NCBI GenBank assembly: GCA_021030905.1
Contig: JAGFMI010000003.1
Span: forward strand, 2,046,001-2,110,000
Reading direction: 5' to 3'
DNA from: Pyrenula massariospora
Lineage: Eukaryota > Ascomycota > Eurotiomycetes > Pyrenulales > Pyrenulaceae
Length of the DNA stretch: 64,000 nucleotides
The notes under the pieces were generated by a model that made no database searches, was not told the origin of the DNA, and saw only the letters and a program-made list of their open reading frames with translations. Below, in pieces: positions 44,944-55,037 of this stretch (its first letter is position 1; every line of letters begins with the position of its first letter). A program made the translations under genes and the position numbers.

Positions 44944-47620
44944 TTAAGCCGTGCTCGAAATGTCCAAATCCCGCTCGATATCCCCCACGGCTTCTTTCGA
45001 CTGACTCGTCTCTGGCTGCATGAACCATTTCATGTCCATAGCAAGCCCGCCATTCTCCCCTTGAGCGCCTGCATCAAAAGTGGCACCGTCATCCGTTATT
45101 GCCCATTCCATGTCCGAAATACCTTCCAAATTGATAAAATCATCAAAATCATTCAAATTGAATTCCTCTCCCTCGTTGGCGAAATTCATAAGGTCTGCTA
45201 GCGTGGCGGTTTGTTCCCCAAAATTCCCGTCAGGGCTACCTTGACTTCCATGACCATCGGATCCCGGTGGTGTCGCCGCAGTGTTGAGAAATTGTGATTC
45301 CGCCTCGGTTACTGTGGTCAAGGAGAACGGATAGGGTGTGACTTGGTCGGGTGGTGGCGTAAACGATTTCTTAACCTGACTGGCGCCAGCCCATAAAGTT
45401 TGGGTCGGCAGAGTAGATCTCTTTTTCTCGTCCACACAAGATGATGCATTGGTCGTGAGATTGGCTTTACGTATCGCAGCGTCCAGGAATGATGTTGCGT
45501 AGTCAGCCGAGGCATACATTTCGCGCAGCCGGTGTAAAATCTTCATGCACACAGAAAATTGCTGAAGGCTGGTGGAACGGGTGGAAGGATCAGTTGATTT
45601 GATACCCAGAAGGTGTATGATGACCGCCGGTAGGAGAACAGTCACGGCTGTGGTAGGTAAGAATCGGATTAGATTCATGCTGAGTAAGTACTGGGCTATC
45701 TGAGTCGTCTCTTCTGCAGCATCGCGTACTTTCGTCCTGGACAATTCCTGCAACTCAGGCGGGACGACAATCGATGGGGACGATGGCAAAACTTGAGGCC
45801 GATGCAATGCACTCGAAGTAGCAAGGAAAATCATCTTGAGTAGAGAGCGATGTACCAGCAAGACAGTATCCGATTGAGAAAAAGGCATGGTTTTCTGTAT
45901 CTGAGACGCTTCGCTTGGGAGCTCATTCAGCCATCCGTCGAGAACTTGTTGACACTGATTGACTTCGAGTGCTTCGCAGTCAGATCTTTTAGGTACGAGC
46001 ATCATCGTAGTTTCTGTTGAACCACCAAACTTATGGCTTAGCACTGAATATTGCGTTCCAAGGACGCGGGTGATGCACATGCTTAGCTTCGCTTTCTCGA
46101 TACATAGGATGGCCAGTTCACGAATTCGATCTGAGTCCGTTGCAGGTGAACAGTCGCCAAGCATTTGAACGATGTCCAAAGGAAGTGGTGTCAGGTCAAA
46201 ATCTTTCAACTCCAGCATAGGTACGTCGCAGTCATCATGCTTGATGCGGGTCGGTCGTCTCATGCCCAACGCAATAAGCCGATCTCTCATAAAACAGGAC
46301 CACCACACGCGTTTCCATAAACTTTGTCTTCGAGTTGCCATACCGGAGTGGCTAGGGTCACGATGCAAGCCAATCGTCTGGGCGACGGAGAGGCTGACGC
46401 CCATCCAATGCCATGTATCCTAGCAATAGTCAACAAGTGCAAAGGCTTGGAGCTATCGGTAAGGCAAACCTTTTGGTCGTCTGGCGTCTCGTACCAAGTA
46501 GTCATCAGAAGCAGCGATTGCACTAGTGTCAATCGATCAGACTCGTAGTCGAAGTCGTAAAGTAGCTGCTTCTATTAGTATTAGTTTCAGGAAGACAATC
46601 CGCCATGCTTACCCTAGCTTTTTGAAAGAAAAATTTGCGAGCCCTCCTTCTTGATTCAAATCCAGCTCTTTGCAGATAATTCATGTCGACATAGGCAACG
46701 GCCGCGAACATGACCGCTTGGAAAAGAAGGAGGCTGGTGGGTTCTTCATTGCCTTGGCTCCTTTGCACAGCTCGGAGGAAGTCGTTGAGGTCGAGCAATG
46801 GCATAAAGGGATGAACATAGAGGGTGTAGCTACGTAAAAGTTCATTGCGAAGCTCAATATCCGGAATAGACAAAGCTCCTTTCTTCTGAAGATATTCGAT
46901 GTCTTCAGGCAACATGCGCGGTGGAAGCGCTCGCAGGTACGGAGGCAAGCTGTCGGTTGGTGTTCCTGACGGGGTAAAGTAAGGCGTGACATGGTTTGGA
47001 AAGCTCAATGGCAATTGTGGCTGGATCAATGATTGGCGGCGAAGATGGGCCGTCTGGCTAAGGACAGAATTGGTACGCGACCGTTGTGCTTGTGCTTGAT
47101 CTATCGGATCTGATTAGCATGGAGGTTTTTTCAACCTTGGAGAGGTATGAAATACATATCAGATGTGGCACGTGATGTTCCTGGTTCAAGTCAAGCGATG
47201 ACCACGATACTGTGGAAGCATTTGGTAATGGTTGTGAGGCATTGGGTGCGGTCGGCCAATCTGCCTGGGGCGCTGCGGTGTTATCTTCTGAAGAGTGGGT
47301 CGAGGTAGGCGAAGAGCGATTGACATCGTTCTCGGTCTTGGATTTTCTGGAATACCATATTAGAGACCCTTCTTCTATGTAGATAATAAAAAATTCCCCT
47401 ACCTTCGCCTCTTTGAATCCGAGACGATGCATTCTACTTCGTCAAGACGGCAGTTGGTGCACGGTGCGCCATTCTCTACGACATTGCAGCGAACTTTACG
47501 CGCCCTACAGCACTGGCAAGCTTTGGCAGCTCTTCTCTTGACAGACCGATGAGGCACGCCAAGGCCGGCTGCTGTAGCGGAACGTTTTGTGGCCGTTGGA
47601 GGAGAGGTAGTGGATGCCAT
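44944..47620 (-). CDS. Zn2Cys6 transcription factor (cutinase regulator Ctf1-like)
   Basis: Fungal binuclear zinc-cluster activator. Five exons: 47620-47403, 47346-47156, 47100-46613, 46571-46470 and 46419-44944; introns 56, 55, 41 and 50 nt, all phase-consistent, 824 residues. The cluster is C35-x2-C38-x6-C45-x8-C54-x2-C57-x6-C64 (KACQCCRARKVRC...APCTNCRLDEVEC), preceded by a basic KRRAAK. The fungal-specific regulatory domain spans exons 3-5, with RSYTLYVHPFMPLLDLNDF, MTTWYETPDDQKDTWHWMG and SLWKRVWWSCFMRDRLIALGMRRPTRI. The cluster and these blocks resemble the Ctf1/fatty-acid or lipid-ester response regulators; the target genes are not visible. The acidic C-terminus may be the activation domain. 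It starts at MASTTSPPT, the first in-frame ATG. Confidence 0.85.
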
Positions 47621-50027
47621 CGGGGCGGAACAGGGTGAACCATTCAATACGCCTTAGAAGAGAACAAGATGAAGAAAAAAATTGGTCTAGGGCTACGGTA
47701 AGTTCGTCTCACGAAGAAGGCAATAATGTTGACGACATCTAAACTGGCAATGCCTGTATATATGGAGAAAAACACCGGTGAGTTTGAGCAAGGGTCTATC
47801 GGAGACACCAGAGCCACCCTGAGCCGGTCTACCGCTGTGTGGAGAAGTAGGAGGGTGAGCATGACACGATCCTAGTGAGGGAGGCGGGCAGTCATGGCGG
47901 AACGGGCTTTGATAAACTCGAGCAAGTCAGGGTGAGCACACGGAAAGTCACCCAATCCGCACGAGAGAATTGTAAAGCGCCCTTCGGACGAGGGGTGGGA
48001 AAGGTTAGCAGGTGTGGGAATGGTGGAGGCGTGGGAGGTTGGGTCCCGGGGGAAAGTCGGCATGAGAAGGCCAGGAGCGATTCGCTCGGCAACGATACGC
48101 CATACGCACACGCATACGCACATGATGTTACGGCCGGTTGACAGACCCACGGCACACATGATGCTTTAAAAAAATCTCGGTCCCTTCCGGCCTGCGTGTA
48201 GAATTATTCGACACATGTGAAGTCTTCTCTTTGAGGTCGAAATTTGTGAGCCCATGTGAAGCGTCGCCGCGCCGCCACATGCTCATGGCAATGCAGAAAA
48301 GGCGCATCTGACATCGCGAGGTTGCACAGATCTATTCCCGGACTTGTCGGAGCGGGATGATTCGGACGCATCCCATTTCGACTCTAGTCCTTCTGTCGAG
48401 AGTCAGACTGGTCCTTTTATGTTCCGACAAAGTTCAATGAGGATGTAAGGACCCAAGTACAAGTTGCTATTCATCGAGGAGCCGTAGAGATCTCGTGGGG
48501 TCAATCTAGAATAAGCTCTTGGCGAAGTCTCCGATTTTTCCTCGTCTCCCAGGCTTGACCGAAGAGAACAAACCGGCCAAGTTGATATGAGACGATAAAC
48601 AGAGCAGCAATGAGATAGCTCTCTTCGTGTTATCTTTGGCAAGTGGCTTTCAACTCACATTAGCGAAGAGTGGTTTTCTGCATGAGAAGCACAATACCTC
48701 GACGGCTCGCATCACCTTCCCCAAAAGTCGATCGGACGAATGGCCGAAAATGCCATTGCACCGGCCATGACCCTAAAGAACCATGTTCGATCTTCTAGGC
48801 GCTTTTGGCAAGCGAATCAACCATATTTCTTTTTCTGTGAGCATTTGAAAAGTCTCCGGGAAATTTAGGCTTCCGAAGATGCCACATCACCTACGGCCGA
48901 GAGAGCAACGAGAAAGACAGGTCAAAACAACCATCGAAAATCTGACAACACTAATTTTCCTCATCACCGTCACCTCGTTTGAACATATTGATCTCTTTCT
49001 CGCCAACAACAAGAACATTACAGCGAGCAGCTGTTGCGTGACTTGTCAAGCAATATCTTGTCAATAAGATTCCGTTACCACGTTCTCGTAACCTCCAAGT
49101 CCCAGGATCACCACCCCAACTTCTCTCGACCTGTAAAGTCAAAAATCCTATCAGTGCCTTGGTCAAGTGGGACTTGGTATTTCTGCGTGAAAGTGCCGCG
49201 CTCTGTAGCTAGACCCTCACTGGGGGCGACTACCGGCCCGCGACGGCTGAAAGTTGAACAACCTTCAACTCGAAGATCAGACTGTGCGCTGTGCACTACA
49301 AACTCTTGGAAAAGGTATTCTTAAACTGCTGTCTAATGCCGGTACCAGGTTCGGGACATGGGATCAGCACATGGTTCAAGGCATGACTTCATAGTCTATC
49401 GGCACCTATGCATGGCCCAGGACTCTCAACAATGACACGCCTCGAGCCATTCAATTCTGTGGGTAAACTTTGAACTTGTTCTAGAATGGCCTCTACTAGT
49501 AGCAGGGTCTAATAGGTAGGTGATCCACTACCCCGCAAGGTCCAAAATGCGGGGAGGACGCCGTCTTCAGTCTTGCTCCAACATTGCATAATCATATGGT
49601 AATGAAGCTCCCTGGCGAGGAAGCTTTAGTCGACCGACGCGCCGTCATTGAACGCATTTGAGCCTAAAGACCGGCCTATTTGGAATTGCAATTCCGTTTC
49701 GAGCGTCTAGAGGTATTGGCGACGGCTTATGACCGGTTACTTCCAGTCTTTCACTAACTAATTACTCCCCCTTTGTGGATAGTGTCTAGACGCTGTGAGG
49801 ATGATGCCCAAGCTCCAAACCGTGCCATCATCTTAACGCTGAACACGGATGACGGAATAGTCAAGTCACATGACCTCTCGAACACCGGATCAGAGAAGGA
49901 GTTTCTACTGTGTGGAGACCTCATCTCCGGGGATGGAATAGCTTGTGTTTGATCGATCACGAGCCTCATTTTGGAGTACTAAACTTACCGTCCTCGAGTC
50001 TGTACAACCTAGTGCAGAGACTCTAAG
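47621..50027. other. Gene-poor 2.4 kb
   Basis: Divergent upstream regions of the zinc-cluster gene and the epoxide hydrolase. Overlapping frames on both strands at 47872-48159 and 48879-49324 have no motifs. AATAGGTAGGTGATCC occurs near 49510. No RNA gene or transposon is recognised. Confidence 0.45.
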
Positions 50028-51703
50028 ATGACGAATTCCGAAGTGACGTCTTTCAAGATATCCGTCCCAGATTCGGAAGTCGAAGACCTAAAGCGGCGAT
50101 TGGCTCACGCCAAATTCCCCAAGAATGAGCTGAAAGACGCTGGCTGGGAGTATGGGACGCCGCTGTCCGACGTCAAAAGAATCAATAAATATTGGGCCAA
50201 TGAATTTGACTGGCGAGCTGCCGAAGCTAGGATCAATGAGCTCCCGCAGTACACCACCACGATACAATGTGAATGCTTTGAACCTCTCAAAATTCATTTT
50301 GTCCATCAGAAGAGTAGAACCGCAAATGCCATTCCCCTTTTGTTTGTCCATGGATGTATGATCGTCCCTTTCACCTCCGCAGAGTGGAGGTGCATTCGCT
50401 CATGTGATGACTGATATCGATTCCAGGGCCAGGAAGCTTCATCGAGGTATCGAAAATCATCAATGACCTAACAACGGGATCGCCAGCATTCGATGTCGTC
50501 GCTCCTTCGCTGCCCAACTATGGTTTCTCCGAAGGGTCTCTCAAGAAGGGTTTCGGCCTTTCCCAGTACGCTGAAACATGCAACAAGCTCATGCTGAAGC
50601 TTGGCTATTCTCAATATGGTCTGGAAATTGAAATTCCGTTGCCATGAACCTGCTGACACACTCTCTAGTCGCACAAGGTGGTGACTGGGGCACATTCATA
50701 GCCCGCGCCCTCGCACTTCTCTTCCCTGAGAAATGCGTAGCCACGCATATTAATATGCCCTTCTCCCCGCCACCAAGCCCTCTGTCCTCACCCTTTGGCT
50801 TCCTCCGCTTCCTCGTCACGCCATATAGTGCACGAGAGCGTGCTGGCTTGGAACGCACAAAGTGGTTCCAAACACAAGGTTCGCCTGGCTCCTGACTTAG
50901 AGCTCTTGTTTCACTCTCACTTGACTGATGCCTCTTTCCTCCCTCCTCTACCCCAACCAAAAGCCCCTCCTTGTCCCGCCCCGCATATCTCTCCTCAAGT
51001 TCTGCTCCCCCCCAAAAGGCTCCCCCCAGCTAACCCCCTACCCCCAACCCAGGATCCGGCTACTCCGCCCTCCAATCCACCAAACCCCAAACCCTCGCCT
51101 ACGCCCTCGACTCCTCCCCGACCGCACTCCTCGCCTGGATCCTCGAGAAACTGCACGACTGGACCGACAACTACCCCTGGACCCCGGACGAGATCTGCAC
51201 CTGGATCAGCATCTACGCCTTTTCCACCATGGTCCGTTCCCTTTTTCTTCCCCTCCAAATCCACCTCCACCCAACCAACTAACTCATTCTATTAGGGCCC
51301 CGGCGCAGCATCCCGCATCTACTACGAATCCCTCAACCCCACCCCAACACCCCCCTCCCCGCCAATATCCCCTCTCCCCCGCCTCACGGCCCGCAGCCTC
51401 ATGTCCACGTACATCCCCCGCGTCAAGCTGGGCATGACGCACTTCCCCCGCGAGCTGTTCGTGCTGCCAAAGTACTGGTCGAGGGCGCGGTTGGGGGAGG
51501 TGGTGTTTGAGCACGAGGTTGGGGAGGAGGAGGAGGGGGTTGGAGGGGGGCATTTTGCCGCGTGGGAAAGGCCGGGCGTGGTTGTGGGGGATTTGCGGGG
51601 GATGTTTGGCAGGGAAGCGGGGGCGGGGGGGGTGGTTGGGGGGAGGAGTGGGTATGAGGATGGGGTTGGGGCTGGGGGAGGGGGTGGGAGGGCGAAGCTT
51701 TAG
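50028..51703 (+). CDS. Epoxide hydrolase (alpha/beta hydrolase with EHN domain)
   Basis: Opens epoxides to diols. Five exons: 50028-50355, 50427-50618, 50669-50878, 51053-51231 and 51296-51703 (introns 71, 50, 174 and 64 nt); 438 residues. The N-terminal EHN domain starts [20 protein letters not shown]. The oxyanion motif HGWPGSF spans the first splice (about residue 108). The nucleophile Asp179 lies in [10 protein letters not shown], a glutamate in FPRELFVLP is a candidate acid, and His389 is in [10 protein letters not shown]. The second donor (GTCTGG) is unusual, but the join reproduces the conserved QGGDWG block. Intron 3 is C-rich and three times the usual length. A Gly-rich tail of about 40 residues follows the normal family end. 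Stop codons of this gene and the next are 36 bp apart. Confidence 0.85.
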
Positions 51704-51739
51704 ATTTTGGTTTAGATTGCCCGGAATTGGATGGGTGGG

Positions 51740-52510
51740 TTAGTTTACCAGCCGTTTCTGCCCCCCTTTCCCTCCCATCCCAGGGAGTCCGGGTAGACGC
51801 CTAGGGTTCCGCTTCCCGCCACTACCGCCGGCTTTCACCAGCGCGACGACGTAGAGCGCGCAGTAGAGCAGGAACCCGAGAAATACGAACCACACGATCT
51901 GCGCGACGGACTTGACGATGTCGGCGTTCGAGTCGGACATTTGGGAGAGCGAGTCGAAGATCGGGGCGAGGGAGGTGAAGATGGAGGGGAGGGAGGAGGT
52001 CAGGAAGTAGGTTACCAGGGTGGCGGTGAGGAGGATGAGGGCGAGGTTGATGTCGAGGGGTTTTTTGGCGAGGGTGGAGAGGGTTGGGGGGTGGGGGGTG
52101 CGGTGGTGGGGGGATGAGGTTTCGAGGGAGCGGGGGTTGGGGCGGGTAGGTGATGCGCGGGTATCTTCGTGGGAGGATGGCGGGCGTTGAGGGAGGGGGC
52201 GGTGGCGGAGTTTGTCGGGTGAGGTGGAGGGGCGGCGGAGGGTGGTGGGTAGCTTGAAGGTATTTCCAGGCGGAGGAGAGCGCGGGCAGGTGGAAACCCT
52301 ATCGGGAGAAGCGAAGGGTTGTTGAGATGGTTGGCGATCGCGAGGCCCTTTCGGCGATTGGAGGTTTGGGGTAGGGGAAGGCTGATGGGTGGTCCTTTCT
52401 GATCGATATGAGGCGCGTGGAGTGAGAAGTTCTTTGTGTCCCCTGTCGAGAGACTCAGGGAGCTGAAGGCTGGCGCGATAACGCGCCTCGCCTTGGGCGG
52501 TATTTGACAT
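51740..52510 (-). CDS. Small membrane protein with two C-terminal helices, unknown function
   Basis: 256 residues from the ATG at 52510 (MSNTAQGEARYRAS). The first 160 residues are Pro/Ser/Arg-rich and disordered. Two hydrophobic helices follow, INLALILLTATLVTYFLTSS and IVWFVFLGFLLYCALYVVALV, then a basic Gly/Arg tail. No family recognised. The frame is open upstream to 52699, but a good donor (GAAG|GTAAGAGC near 52661) and acceptor (TTTCAG near 52553) suggest a 5' UTR intron there; splicing a coding exon across it would shift the frame away from the helices, so I start at 52510. The sense strand is C-rich in the middle. Confidence 0.55.
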   Translation of the reverse strand: MSNTAQGEARYRASLQLPESLDRGHKELLTPRASYRSERTTHQPSPTPNLQSPKGPRDRQPSQQPFASPDRVSTCPRSPPPGNTFKLPTTLRRPSTSPDKLRHRPLPQRPPSSHEDTRASPTRPNPRSLETSSPHHRTPHPPTLSTLAKKPLDINLALILLTATLVTYFLTSSLPSIFTSLAPIFDSLSQMSDSNADIVKSVAQIVWFVFLGFLLYCALYVVALVKAGGSGGKRNPRRLPGLPGMGGKGGQKRLVN

Positions 52511-53493
52511 TCCCGATTGACGCTCTGGCTGATCGGAACCATGCTTCTGCTGAAATTGTACAAGAAATACGTCAAAACTCGGAGCAAAAATTGAATGTTG
52601 GTGAAGAAAGAAGTAATTGATACGGAACTCGGTGAGATCAAACAAGTCAAGATTGCTCTTACCTTCCGTTTTAAGAAGCGGGACCACCCCATATTTCATT
52701 CAAGATTCAGCCTTTGAAGAAAAGTATATATAGAAAAGACGATTCCGAGTTAAGTCGGTACATGTGGCTGTTCACAACTTGCTGGGCTGTGAGAATCCAA
52801 CCTTATTAATGTCTGTGATAAGTGGTGGAGACTTGCAAGAAATGTTGTATGTATATTTCGTCACACAGAGGCACAAATAGTATAGAGCGTTAGGCTACAC
52901 TAAGTGATATTCTAACTAAGTGAGAGGCCTACGGCCTAGGAGATTTTGTAGAGGATTGGGGTGGCTGGAGACGCGTCCGCTCCTTTTAGTGACGGGCCAA
53001 GGCCGCAAGGCAGCAAAAACAAAACCGTTGGCCAACGGAAGGGCACGCCTCGAACAGCACCTTTTACAGGATCTACGACCTCCAGGGGTAGAGTACCAAA
53101 AGGCTGGTCGACTCTGAGACCATGGTGATCCTTTTCTCCCTATCAGTGATTACGACTCGCTTCGCTACCTACTATGTAAGGGGGACCCTCACTGTAAGTA
53201 TCTACGGCTCGTGCCGAGCATGCATCTACTCGAAGGCTGCATCATGCAAATGCACGAGTTATCTCGCTTGATCTGACCAATTCACTACGCCATTACATTC
53301 GGAGGCTTGTATACTAACCCTATCTCGGAGCAAAGAATATGAACAGCCTAAAGATAGAGACGTTTGCGGGATTTGGTCCCTTTTCGATAGCAGCCCTTCC
53401 GGACGATCTATATTGTATGAAAAACCGTTGGAGTCTCTTCCGCGGAAATACTAAGCTCCAAAATGTTTTCGGATCTGCGTGCGGAAAGCGATC
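52511..53493. other. Intergenic, possible old repeat debris
   Basis: About 980 bp. The segment 52919-53130 differs from its flanks, starting with a small hairpin (AGGCCTACGGCCT), and could be an old repeat fragment; I cannot assign a family. A 52-codon frame (53339-53497) ends in TGA overlapping the ATG of the next gene. Confidence 0.3.
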
Positions 53494-53928
53494 ATGAGCT
53501 GTTGCGCCAGTCACTGCGAAGAACCTGCAGAAGAAGGATACGACTATTGCGATGAGCATCTATGCCGGTACCCGCTTTGTGAGTCTCGTACATCCGAAGA
53601 CGGCATGCCGTGCTGTGACGATCACAGATGCGAGCATTATTATGGCGTTGGCCCAAACGCGGGTGAACAATGTACGAGCCTTATCGACTTGGCCGAGTTT
53701 GAATGCTAGGTCCACGTGGATCCCTGTGAGATATGCGAGGAGGGGAGAAGAGGGGACTGCGAACATGTCTGCGAATATCTATACAAGGACGGGAAAAGAT
53801 GTGAACACATAGCGGATGAAATTGATTTTTATGGAGCTGCAACGTGTTGGATCCATCTGGACCCTTGCGAAGACTGTGAGGAGGAAAGAAAGTTTGTGGA
53901 CTCGCGCTTTTGCAGCAGCTGTTCATGA
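53494..53928 (+). pseudogene. Cys/His-rich repeat protein gene interrupted by one in-frame TAG
   Basis: The frame from ATG 53494 (MSCCASHCEEPAEEGYDYC) runs to TAG at 53707-53709, then continues in the same frame to TGA at 53926-53928, for about 144 codons. Cys makes up roughly one residue in six, in patterns such as YCDEHLC, CCDDHRC, HVDPCEICEE and HLDPCEDCEE, suggesting metal binding. Two repeats can be aligned: the second reads CWIHLDPCEDCEE where the first reads C-stop-VHVDPCEICEE, so the TAG stands where Trp (TGG) is expected. No named family is recognised, though Cys/His-rich repeat proteins of this sort are common in fungi. It may be a recent pseudogene, a read-through gene or a sequencing error. 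Confidence 0.5.
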
Positions 53929-55037
53929 CCAGCAGGCAGAAATTTTCGATCTTTGAGAAAATTATCGAAAATCTGGATTAAGCAATGGCTATTAATGTCA
54001 GCTATATGAAGACTGGGAGTCGCGTCTACCATTTGACCAAGAGGAGGACGATGATTAACGCTTACGCGCCCGACACAGATAAAATCTAAGTGGAGACTGC
54101 AATGCTAGGCCACGCCTCTGCTTCCAGCAAGTCTGTTTAGTCTCTCCCAAGTTCCTTACCTACGTCTTCGGCGGTATTATAATTATTAAGCTGGTCGATA
54201 TACCTGTCATGAGAGAAGAGGCTGGTTTTCCCTGATCTCAGTATTCTGCGTTAGTGGATCTTGTGCTGGTCAAAAATATATTTCAAGATGGAGGTGACGC
54301 ACCCATCAGCCATATGAATAGGTACATGACCATCTCTTGTACGAAATTCATTTCTCCCTTCATACTAGACATTTTCTGGCTCCGGTCGCGGATCTTCTTC
54401 AGCCGCGGCATCCGTAACATCTCGATCTCTACATGTTCTCACAAATTTCGAGGATCTACGGCCGATGATTGAAAAAGAAAAAACCAGAGCTTCGATAAAT
54501 CTGGGACTTGGAAAAGCAGTTTCCGAATTTTTCGTCAGTTTCGTCGCTGTACATACAAATGAAAGCTGACCACTCAAAGCGTCAAGAAATTGGCGTCAAG
54601 GGGGTGAAATCGAAGCCCGAACCACTACGTCATTGTCCACCCACATAGGGTGAACAAACTCCCAAATAGCTGTTAATAGTCTGTGTTGAACCAATACATA
54701 TTTAGATACAGTAATCATATAGCAAGAACATTCCAGAGACTTAGTCAAGTATAATGAGTGTAAATATATTTATTATGTAGACTCTGTAGAAAGGTATCTT
54801 TATAATTGCGCTGTGCGCTGATCGCACCTAATTCCGTTAGGTGGTCTGGACTTCGATTTCACCACCTTAGCGTGTGCGCGGCGACGCCCCAGCGCCAAAA
54901 GCAATTATTCCAAGCCGCCGATCCTCCTTGGCGAATCCAGGCGACGGGCGACATCTTCTTGTCTCGTGCCGCGTTTATTCCTTTCATTCTTTGTTCCCAC
55001 TTTCCATCTCTTCAATCTCCTTAGCACTTTCTCCAAC
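53929..55037. other. AT-rich intergenic 1.1 kb
   Basis: AT-rich in 54640-54800, then a CT-rich leader before the permease ATG. No supported gene or RNA. Confidence 0.5.

Noticed and set aside
52919-53130. Possible transposon remnant with a small hairpin
   Set aside because: No paired terminal repeats, target duplication or recognisable element protein could be seen, so no element is claimed.
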